Origin: Littorina saxatilis | Lineage: Eukaryota; Mollusca; Gastropoda; Littorinimorpha; Littorinidae | DNA length: 64,000 nucleotides | NCBI RefSeq assembly: GCF_037325665.1 | Contig: NC_090253.1 | Coordinates: 11,940,890 to 12,004,889 of the forward strand | Direction of reading: 5' to 3' | Part shown: positions 1 to 11,453 of the stretch, piece by piece | Layout: each line of letters opens with the position of its first letter | How positions within the stretch are numbered: the stretch's first letter is position 1 | The notes under the pieces: generated by a model | Told to the model about the DNA's origin: nothing | The model's database searches: none | Seen by the model: only the letters and a program-made list of their open reading frames with translations | Position numbers and translations under genes: made by a program

Positions 1-256
1 AAAGCATACAAGAATTTCAATGAAAAGCATACATCACAAAACAGGCCAGAAAGTATCACACACAAAGGCATCACACAATCCATCAGAAAAAAAAATTTGA
101 CAGAAAAGCATACAAGAATTTCAATGAAAAGCATACATCACAAAACAGGCCAGAAAGTATCACACACAAAGGCATCACACAATCCATCAGAAAAAGAATT
201 TGACAGAAAAGCATGCAAGAATTTCAATGAAAAGCATACATCACAAAACAGGCCAG
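1..256. repeat. Tandem repeat, ~104-bp unit, 2.5 copies
   Basis: Copies begin at 1, 105 and 208, each opening with AAAGCATACAAG or a near match, and are nearly identical. The third copy stops about 50 bp before the splice donor of CLUH coding exon 7. It is noncoding; the small open frames across it simply repeat the unit. Confidence 0.9.
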
Positions 257-305
257 TGACAGAAAGGTTCATGGCTACACACGAGGACTGAGTTGCAAGA
301 CTCAC

Positions 306-3300
306 TGGTTGAGGTAGAACCCCCGTGTGGAGGCCGTGATGTGGTACCGCTTGTCTTCCAGCGTCACCACGTACAGGTAAAGCAGGTCACCTGTCACACA
401 CAAATACAGGTACAGTCAGTCACCTGGCAAACATCAAACACAGGTACAGTAAGTCACCTGTATAACACAAACACACCTTTCCTCATGAGAATGCAGTTTA
501 CAAAACAAATTTAATAAAAGAAATATTTCCAATTAATGGAACGCAGCCGCAAAAATGTGCTGAATTTGAAAGAACTCCCTCACACACACTGTCTCTCTCT
601 CATGAGCATTTACTGAAGCATAAGATTCAACACAATCAAAACAACAAAAGCCAAACCAAAACAGCAACCAACAGCATAACAAAGCAACAAAGTGAACAAA
701 GGCAAACAAAGGAATGTGAACGCCACCAGCACTGATGAAGAAAGTAACTACAACAGGAAGAAAGAACAAGTCGCGTAAGGCGAAAATACAACATTTAGTC
801 AAGTAGCTGTCGAACTCACAGAATGAAACTGAACGCAATGCAACGCAGCAAGACCGTATACTCGTAGCATCGTCAGTCCACCGCTCACGGCATAGGCAGT
901 GAAATTGACAAGAAGAGCGGGGTAGTAGTTGCGCTAAGAAGGATAGCACGCTTTTCTGTACCTCTCTTTGTTTTAACTTTCTGAGCGTGTTTTTAATCCA
1001 AACATATCATATCTATATGTTTTTGGAATCAGGAACCGACAAGGAATAAGATGAAAGTGTTTTTAAATTGATTTGGACAATTTAATTTTGATAATAATTT
1101 TTATATATTTAATTTTCAGAGCTTGTTTTTAATCCGAATATAACATATTTATATGTTTTTGGAATCAGCAAATGATGGAGAATAAGATAAACGTAAATTT
1201 GGATCGTTTTATAAATTTTTATTTTTTTTTACAATTTTCAGATTTTTAATGACCAAAGTCATTAATTAATTTTTAAGCCACCAAGCTGAAATGCAATACC
1301 GAAGTCCGGGCTTCGTAGAAGATTACTTGACCAAATTTTCAACCAAATTGGTTCAAAAATGAGGGCGTGACAGTGCCGCCTCAACTTTCACGAAAAGCCG
1401 GATATGACGTCATCAAAGACATTTATCAAAAAAATGAAAAAAACGTTCGGGGATATCATACCCAGGAACTCTCATGTCAAATTTCATAAAGATCGGTCCA
1501 GTAGTTTAGTCTGAATCGCTCTACACACACACACAGACAGACAGACACACACACACGCACATACACCACGACCCTCGTCTCGATTCCCCCCTCTACGTTA
1601 AAACATTTAGTCAAAACTTGACTAAATGTAAAAAGAGACATCCCAAATACAACCCCCAGCTGGGTGTGTGTAGTGCAGTGAACGTACCGTGCATCTTCCT
1701 GTTGCCGGGGGGAGGGTTCCACCCACTGTACGTCAGCACCTTCAGACACTGGGGGCCCTGAAAGATACAATCAACGCATCTGTTTACGCTCCCATCGCAT
1801 GCGTCAACAAATTTCAAATGCATCCTACATTCACACAATTCCAGGTAATTAGAAAACACCAAAGAAGAAAAGAGAATTGCAGGTCGAACTGTGAAACTGA
1901 TTTTCATACTTCACACAAAATCAAAGATCAGCAACCTTTAGGATGTGCGCCAATTTGAATATTACCATCCAGGGTGAGTGAGATTGCAATAAACACAATA
2001 TAGCTATTCCCCACAAGTTGAACATTTTAATAATGGAACAAATAAACAAGAAAGTAATAGCTCTTTTAAGATCCTACAAATGCCAATGCAATTATCCTCT
2101 AATACCTACCTATCCTCACCACCCTATTCCATTTCTTCTTGTTTTGATTACACCTCAGTTGGATACATACATTTCTATGTGTCATCGAACACAACACAAG
2201 GCCGGGAGATAGCTCAGTTGGTAGCGACGCTGGCATTGAAACCAGGTGTCACTATTGACGTTCATTTGACCCCTACACTCAGCAAAGGATTTATTTCCCA
2301 GAATCAACTTACTATATTCAGTGTCCCAACAACCAAACGTGCAGTGAAAATCTCAGAGCTTGAAAACATGAATACATGAAAAAGAGAAGAAAAAAAAAAG
2401 ACATTTGGGTAGCGCCGTACTGTATGGCAGCTCGCTTTCCACAGCGTTAAAGCAGCGTGAATTTCCCTGAAGGTAACTTCACAGGACGATATACCAATAT
2501 CATATAACAAACAAGACAACCAACCTTCATCTCCCTGAGTCCAGGGTGCAGGGGTAGCAGTGGTCTGTCTTTGGCGCCAGGCATGACGAAGTCTGGTGGG
2601 GTGCAGTCTATAGAGTCAGGCTTGCCTCGCTTCTTCTCTGTTAAAACATATTTACTATTATCAGTCTTCTGTTACAACACAACACACTTGCAATCATCAC
2701 ACTGTATTCTTGAAAAAGTTTAACATTTATTAGTTCTTTTAGAAAATCCACATTTTAACCCTATCATTGAGCATCAGGTTGTCAGATCAAAATGAGCTCT
2801 ATTCAAGTTCATCTTTTCTTTCTTTCTTTATTTGGTGTTTAACGTCGTTTTCAACCATTCAAGGTAATATCGTGACGGGGAAAGGGGGGAGATGGGATAG
2901 GGGAAAGGGGGGAGATGGGATAGAGCCACTTGTTAATTGTTTCTTGTTCACAAAAGCACTAATAAAAAAATTGCTCCAGGGGCTTGCAACGTAGTACAAT
3001 ATATGACCTTACTGGGAGAATGCAAGTTTTCAGTACAAAGGACTTAACATTTCTTACATACTGCTTGACTAAAATCTTTACAAACATTGACTATATTCTA
3101 TACAAGAAACACTTAACAAGGGTAAAAGGAGAAACAGAACCGTTAATCGCCTCTTACGACATGCTGGGTAGCATCGGGTAAATTCTTTCTCGTCCCAACC
3201 AATATGGGACTCCCCCAAACCCGCGGGGGGTTTCAAGTTCATCATCGATGTGGTTTCTATTATACTGTTCAAAAAAAGAAACGCATAGTTGCTACTTGCC

Positions 3301-6300
3301 AAATTTGTTTTATTTTTCGAAAAAATTAACAGAAAATCCAATATTTAGATTATTTGTTTGAAATTTGGTATGGACACAGTTGAATGCACACACAGTTCAT
3401 TTGCATCTTCAAATCAATCAGTCAATCAATACGATTGGGTGCCGAGGCTGTCAAGTCAGTAGGGGGTGTGACTGCCTTGAGCAGCAACAACTGCCCGGCA
3501 CCTTCTGGGCATGGACTGGATCAGATGCCGGATATCTTGCTGTGGGATGGTGTCCCACTCCTCCTGAAGTGCCTGCAATAGATCGCGGTGATTTGCCGGC
3601 GCTTCTTCTCGCCTGCGCACACGTCTGTCCAATTCATCCCAGAGGTGTTCTATCGGGTTCATGTCTGGCGACATGGATGGCCAGGGAAGCACCTGGACAT
3701 GGTGGTCGGTGAGGAACTGGGTGGTGAGTCGTGCTGTGTGCGGGCGAGCGTTGTCCTGCTGGAATATGGCATCCTGGTCAGCCAGAAGAGGAAGGGCGTG
3801 TGGGCGCAAAATTTCCTCCACGTATCGCTGGGCAGTTATGCGCCCTTGGACGTGCACCAGGGTGCTCCTTCCAGCGGTATTGATCGCCCCCCACACCATG
3901 ACGCCTCCACCACCATGAACGGGTGCCTCATTCACACAGTTGGGCGCGTAACGTTCGTTTCCTCTCCGGTAGACCCTCCTCCGACCATCATGTCGCTGGA
4001 GCAGGAAGTAGGACTCGTCGCTGAACCACACGTGTCTCCAGTGATTCCGGACGGTCCAGCGAAGGTGCTGGTTGCCCCACTGCACTCGGTTCTGGCGATG
4101 GCGGCGGGTGAGGACAGCTCCTCTGTGAGGTCTGCGAGCTCTCAAACCAGCTTCATGCAGGCGGTTCCGCACGGTCTGGTCCGATAATCGGTGTGGCCCG
4201 GGGAGAGCCTGGACAGAAGATGAGGCCGACAGGAAACGATTCCGGAGGTGGCGGAGCCGTATGAAGCGGTCGTGAGCAGCAGTTGTCGCCCTTGGTCTTC
4301 CCGCTCGTGGCAAGTCAGCAACGGAGCCAGTGGCGAGGGCTAAGTGCCAACAATCAAACAAAGACACAGAGTGAAAAGAGAAGGCGAGGCCTCCCTACCC
4401 AGAATGTCGCCGGCGGTGATGTGGTTGAGGTAGGAGAGCGAGGAGCAGTCCACACCGTTGAAGGCGTCCGCACTGTCCACCGACTTGAGCAGGTCACGCA
4501 CATGGCGCACGTGAATGCGTGCCTCACGCACTGTGTAGGGTTCTGTTGACAACACATTTCTCATAACGCACATGTTGACACAACACATTTCTGAAAACGT
4601 TAGCCTGCATTAAGAAAACTAAAGCTGCACACACATCCAAGGAGTATAAATGTAATAACTAATATTATATGAAAACTTTGAATATTTGTTAAAGTTAGAG
4701 CCACGGATAACATGGGATGAGTTATTCCTCCTTCATTAAGAGCTTTATGTTCATCTGGCTCATTCCCCACCGAAATGCTTATCAAATGCCAAGTATTCCA
4801 GCTTGAGGCTAGCATCATGCATGCATCCCTTTGTAGACGTCACCCACAATGCACAGACACGTGCAATTCTGCTCATCCTTCGTGTGTTGGATGAAGGATG
4901 AGCAGAATGGCACGATCACTATCATAATGCAAACCCTCAACACATAGTAATTAAACAATGGCGACTGCACGTGAGAGGGAACAATAAAGAGACCAAAAAG
5001 CAATGTCCTCACGTTAAAATGACGAACACGGAACGGATAACAGCGACGTTTCGACCTAAGGGTCTTCTTCAGGCACAAAAACACAAAAGTACACACACAA
5101 AAAAGAAGAAGAAAGATGATAGAACAGATAAAGAGGAGAATAACTCGAAAATTTTTAATTAAATTTTCATTTGATTAATATACTTACCCGAGTCACATAT
5201 TAGCATTGACGCAGTCGAGATGCTAGGTTGACTGAAAAACGCTATCCCGTCTATAGTATAAGGGAAGCAACCCAAGCAAAAAAGTAGCAAGCTTGCTACC
5301 CTGGGTTGCCTCCCGTAGCGTGCATCACGCCACAGATCTCGTACCCGATACGAGACACCCTCATTCGACTTCTAGAATACAAAGAAACTAAAAGCGGGGA
5401 AGGTGGGAGGGAATTACCTATGTGACTCGGGTAAGTATATTAATCAAATGAAAATTTAATTAAAAATTTTCGATTAAATTACATATTCTTACTCCGAGTC
5501 ACATATTAGCAGATAACTCCAACAAGGTGGTGGGTAAGATCAAAAAGTTCAAACTCACTCTAAAGTTCTGGAGAGACAAAAGCCAGCTGCCGCCAAGGAA
5601 GGAATAGGCCGAGACCCATCCTGACAGAGGGCAGCAATGTCTGCAGAACCTGATAAGACAAAATCCTAGCGCCAGAAGCTGTGCGCAGGACATCATCCAA
5701 ACCCCATAGGCCAAAAAGGCCAAGGAGGAGGCCCAGGCCCTGGAAATGAGCTCGGGCCGAGCCGAGGGAAAGATAGCATAAGCTATGACAAGGCGGAGGG
5801 CAAGAAAATCCCTTGCCAAGAAACTGGCCCACTGCCAAGAGTCAGGAAAGGATCCCGTGAGAAAGCAACCACTGACTCACTCTAAACCCTTGCCAGGAAC
5901 TGGCCCACTGCCAAAGTACAGAAACGGACCGAGAACCACCCTGATTGACAGCCGAGATGTCTCTCAGGCAAGAAATGCGAAAGACGACCTCAGAGAGCCA
6001 GTAAGCTGTGCCCAGCACTTCTTCCAATCTTCTGAACCGTAAAACAGTCCGGAAAAGGACCCCAGTCTTGGATAAACCCGACCAAGTAGAGGGAAGGACA
6101 AGCTGCCCCCCCCCCCCCCCTTAAATGTAAGGAAATGCTAATGGCCTGGAAAAGATCCGTGCGTAAGGTTGCCGGCTAAGCCCTGAAAAGGACCGACCCT
6201 CACGGAGACCATAAGGCAACCATGCCAAAGTAAGAAAACTTTGGGATGGAGTGAGGCCCAAAAGGCCGTTGAGAGAACAGTCAGCTCCGGAAGAGTGACC

Positions 6301-9300
6301 AAACTCCAAACCGGAAAGAGAGAGACGCCTGAGTATCAAGTACCAGGGTCCAACTCAATGAGCAAAACTCAAGGGAGACGGTCACCGGTCGTCCCCTGCC
6401 CATCCCTGCGAAAGCAGAGAGAGGGGTAAAAAAGGGGACGAAGCGACCTAAGGTAGTGCATAAGCACCGCAAATGCGGACCCGCAGTGGCCAAATCCTAA
6501 TGTGACCGGAGACCGGAAACAAAATGACAAAAGCCAGCGTGATCGCAGAGCAGACTGCTTGTAGGTAATTGAAAATGAATCAAAAAACCCGAAACAGAAA
6601 GGACGAAGCTGGTAAGAAAGACGGAAAACCGTGAAGCGAACCAGCCGTCAGCCTCCCGAGACCAGAGTTCTCAGTAATAGTCATAGTTGCAAGTGAAAAA
6701 GGGGTGACCAGGCCGGAAGCCCAACCCAGCAGAAATCGTCCCAACTCACATCATGCAAGCATGATGGAGAAGAGGAAGAGACGAAATCCGCAGTCACAAG
6801 AACCAATTGCCAAAGTCGCAACACGACAGGCAGGAGACTATAACACAGGCTAAGGCCGAGAGCCTTGCTGCCCGTAGGCCGGCCATTGCACCAAAGTAAG
6901 TACACAGGCACAGTAAGAAACCAAAAGTTTCGGCCGCCGAAAAAGATGCTGGCCTAGAGGCCAGCACCGAGAAACCTGGAACATTAGCTAGACCTCTGCC
7001 CAAAAAGGGGAGGAGTAGCCAAAAAACCTGAGAAAAAGTGACAAGCCAAGAATGACTTCTCAAACATGCAATGCCCAGACAATGCACCCTCAGGAAAATC
7101 TGAATGTTACTTCCGAGGCCAACTCAAGTGAACCTTAAGTTTGGACGAAACACCAGAACGCGTCTGATCGCTAGAGAAAGACAAAGTCAGACTCGGCGAA
7201 AGACAAACCTGGACCGAGTCCAGAAGCTCGTGGCAAGAGAAAACGGGGAAGCCCAAAGGCAGAAACCCCCTTTTAAACGGAAATCGACCTCTCAGCACCC
7301 AGACGCTGGGAAAGAGAAAGAATGTCGAAGCCCGAAGCCACAAGCACAAGGAAAGCAACAACCGCCACCTCCAACGGATGAAATGGCTGTTGCTCCCGCC
7401 GAGGCTAAAACCCCGAAGCCCTAAGGCCGGCTGTTGTTTCAAAAACCCAGCGTACCTATGACGGCTGTGAAAGAAACAATCTCACCTGAGCTGAGGACGT
7501 AGGCCGCTTAGGCTGAGTCCGCTTAGGTATAGCCTGCTTAGGAGCGGCCTGCTTTTGCTGCTTTCAAATTGAAGCTCAAAAGAAGGGAACCGCTGTTCTC
7601 TGTTGGTCTCAATCCCCTGCTTCTGGCATGAGAGGCCAGGCTGCCGGAGAGAGACCGTCCACCAAGGATGACGAACTGAGAATGTTCCTTGTCGACTCCT
7701 CAGAAAACCGGGAGTGGGCAAGAAACAAGTCCCTTCCGCACGAGACCGCATGGAAATAGTGCAGAGAGGACAGCCTCATCTGTGCCTCGTTCACCCTTGT
7801 AAGTGTGGAGAGGAGTGAGACACTTCCTCCGCGTCCTGCCCTTTACTAAAGGGAAAGGGCGCCAAGGAATCTGCCAGAGCGCGAGAAAGCGCCCGCAGGA
7901 GAGTCTCGGAAATGGAACTGAGTTCCAAAAGTTGTCAGCCCCCTTCCTCAGAGAATAGGAGATTCTGCCCATAGAGCGGCAGAACCGAATCCTTCCTCAA
8001 CGGCTTCGTAAGAAGCGAAAGAAGATCCGGCGTGACCGGAAACGGTGCACGCGGACGGGGAAAGGCCAACAGGCGGCTACGAGACGACCCTGGCCAAGGC
8101 AACTTCCTCTGGTCCGCTAAGGGCACGAAGGAGGAAGCCTGCGCAGGAGCGGCAAGGCATTCCGATGCCGGCTCCGAAGCTGAACCCTGAGGAACCAGCA
8201 ACGAAACCGACGCCGGAGGCCACCCCCTGTCGAAGAGGGGGGCTCGGCGAAAAGGCAAAAAGGCGAAAAGCTACAAAGGGCGATTCTTCAAACCAGAAGT
8301 AGCTGCTTCCTCTTTGCCAACCGAAGTCCTTCCTGTTGGCAATCGATTGTGCTCATTCCCTAACTGAGGGGAGGATGAGAGGAATCAAAAACCAAGGAAA
8401 GTGGGAGAGAGGAGCTAGCGGCCACCACCGGAGTGTGTGGATGCTGCTGTCCCAACAGAGGCAAGAAGCCTGTATGCCCATAGGGCAAGCCTTGTTCGAA
8501 ATTCACCGGCGACCAAACGGAAGCAGCGGGAACTGAACCGGAAAATCCGGGAGGAGCCGGAAGTGCGGCAGCCACAGCAGCGCTATGCCAAAGCTGGTGC
8601 TGAGCCACCTACGAGCTGAAGCTCGGAACCCAAAGGTAGGCCGTAGGCCAGAACCGGAAGTGACAGTAACCTGTGCACTACCCGCTTGACCTACCCTCCT
8701 GCCAAGGCCGGAAGCGAAGCTGCCGGAAATGGCTGCCGTGCAAAGGGCAAAGCTCAAACCGGAAAGGGCCATGGGCTGCCCACACACCGATGAACTAACA
8801 TTTCCAGCCGGAGCCGGAAGAGAAGCTGTCGCGAACGACTGCTTACGTATAGCGCAGCTCAAGCAGGATGGGATCATTATTTGTCCACCTTCCAACGAGG
8901 CACTACTTCCGTGAACCGGAAGTGCCGCTGTCGCGTACGACTGCCGACGTAAGGCAAGGCTCGAACCGGACGTGACAGTAGCCTGTGCACAAACCAGTGA
9001 ACCTACACTTCCGGTCGGAACCGGAAGAACAGCTGTCGCGGGCGACCGCTGTCATAGGACAAGGCTCGAACCAGACGTGACAGTAGTCTGTGCACTAGCA
9101 GGTGAACCTCTACTTCCGGCCGGAGCTGGAAGCGGCTGCCGCGAACGACTGCTGACGTAAATTCGGAAGCTGGCCAGAGCCGCCGAAGGCAGCTGCTCCT
9201 CGCACACGGACCCGAAGTCCGAAACGCCACCTGAAGGGGACGGCTCATAGCCAAAAGAACCCGACAAATGACGCTGCGAGGGAAGGCCGTAAGCCGAACG

Positions 9301-11421
9301 CCCATCCTGTTGGCCATCGATGAAACTCGCACCCCTGACTAAGAGGAAGATGAGAGTCACCAACAACCGAAGGCAGCTGAAGAGAGGAGCTAGCGGCCAC
9401 CACCGAAGTGGGTGGCTGCTGCTGTCCCAACAGAGGCAAAAAGCCTGTATGCCCAGGAGAACCACCGTATTCGAAATTCACCGGCGACACAACGGAAGCA
9501 GCGGGAACCGAACCGGAAAAGCCGGGAGGAGCAGGGAGTGCAGACGCAACAGCAGAACTATGCCATAGCTGGTGCTGAGGAGTCTGCAAGCCACAACCCG
9601 GAAGCCCTAGGCCGGAACCGGAAGTGACAGATGACTGTGCGCGACCCGTTTGACCTACATTTCCTGCCCAGGCAGGAAGAGCAGCTGCCGGAAACGGCTG
9701 CTGTAGCAGGGCAAGGCTCGAACCGGAAGGGACCATGGGCTGTCCGCAAACCAGTGAACCAACACTTCCAGCCGGAGCCGGAAGCGAAGCTGCCGCGAAC
9801 GGCTGCTTACGTAAAGCGCAGCTCGAACCGGATGGGACCATGGTCTGTCCGCGACCAGTGAACCACCACTTCCGGCCGGAGCCGGAAGGAAGCTGCCGCG
9901 AACGACTGCTTACGTAAAGAGCAGCTCGAACCGGAGGGGACCATGGTCTGTCCGCAACCAGTGAACCACCACTTCCGGCCGGAGCCGGAAGGAAGCTGCC
10001 GCGAACGACTGCTTACGTAAAGCGCAGCTCGAACCGGAGGGGACCATGGTCTGTCCGCAACCAGTGAACCACTACTTCCGGGAACCGGAAGTGCAGCTGC
10101 CGCGGACGGCTGCTGCGAGCACATACCTTGTGTCGACCGTATCCCCCAAAGGGACCTGCTCAGGTGCACTCCCGCAAGCGGAAGCCACCGAGCGCCGGCC
10201 GAGAAGAGAAACGCCTCCCTGTGCACGGACTCCAGAGCCATCACAGAAGCCAGCAGGCTGGACAGGTGATCAGGAACAAAGGAAGCCAACGACCGAGGGT
10301 CGCACACCCCCGGGAGGGAGGCAGAGCTGGAAACAGGGTCCGTCCGCGACATTTCTGTACGAACGAGCGTCCGAATTTCTGGAATCAAAGAAGACAAAAG
10401 GCTAGCAACAAGAGCGCCAGCCTCCGGCGCAGGTACAGGGGTAGAAACGGCCGTGGTAGCGGCCACACCCGCCGCCCGTGAGCCAGACGAAGTTTCCTCC
10501 GGAGCCTAAATAGGCACAGGAAAAACGAAGTTAGTCTTCGGGTCAGAAACGTGAACCGTGGGGTTCCTAGCAGAAGAGGTGGAAGCCGAGGACTTAGGTT
10601 TAACAGGGCCTTTGCCCCTAACCTCGGCCTTAGCCGCTCGCTTTTCTCCTATCAGACATGCTGTCACACGAGAAAAACAAACTACTGAAAATACACAAGT
10701 CTCTAGGACGTAAAACTTCAGCAGAATAAACTAGCACTAACGTACCAGCTACAAGCAGCTACCAATGCTACTGGTAAACGCTCAAAGTCCGTAGCACGGA
10801 CCCAAACTAACCAGCAAAAAACACCACGTGTAAGCGAAAAATGGCGACCAAAATGGCGGCCACAGCAACAAACTACTGAGCAAAATTCGTAAGTCCGCGG
10901 ACGGAAAAATTCTCAGCAGAATGACAATGCAAACAACAACAAAAAGGAACAATCTCACCGCTAGAAACAGCTATGAGCAGACGGGGAGCCGAGGCCGGTA
11001 GGTGTCAAGCAGACAGCAAAACCGGCCTAGGAGCGAAATCAAGCACGACCTGTCTCTCTGGCTGAAAGATGTCGAATGAGGGTGTCTCGTATCGGGTACG
11101 AGATCTGTGGCGTGATGCACGCTACGGGAGGCAACCCAGGGTAGCAAGCTTGCTACTTTTTTGCTTGGGTTGCTTCCCTTATACTATAGACGGGATAGCG
11201 TTTTTCAGTCAACCTAGCATCTCGACTGCGTCAATGCTAATATGTGACTCGGAGTAAGAATATGTAATTTAATAACAAAACAACTGCACTGCACAAACCA
11301 ACAAATGACAAAGACAGAGAAGCAAGGGAAGCTACTTGAGGGGAAGCCAACAATAACACAGGCAAGAAAAAGTTAGAGTTGAAAAGCGGCAGTTTTGAGG
11401 TCTGTAGACCAAACAAAATGT

Positions 11422-11453
<32 letters not shown>

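Noticed and set aside
3588-4187. 199-codon frame on the plus strand, also at 63278-63877 on the minus strand
   Set aside because: Antisense shadow of the Tc1 transposase.
9245-10466. Long minus-strand frames of 198 and 219 codons
   Set aside because: GC-rich tandem-repeat sequence with open frames in several registers and no recognisable domain. Treated as part of the broken element, not as a gene.
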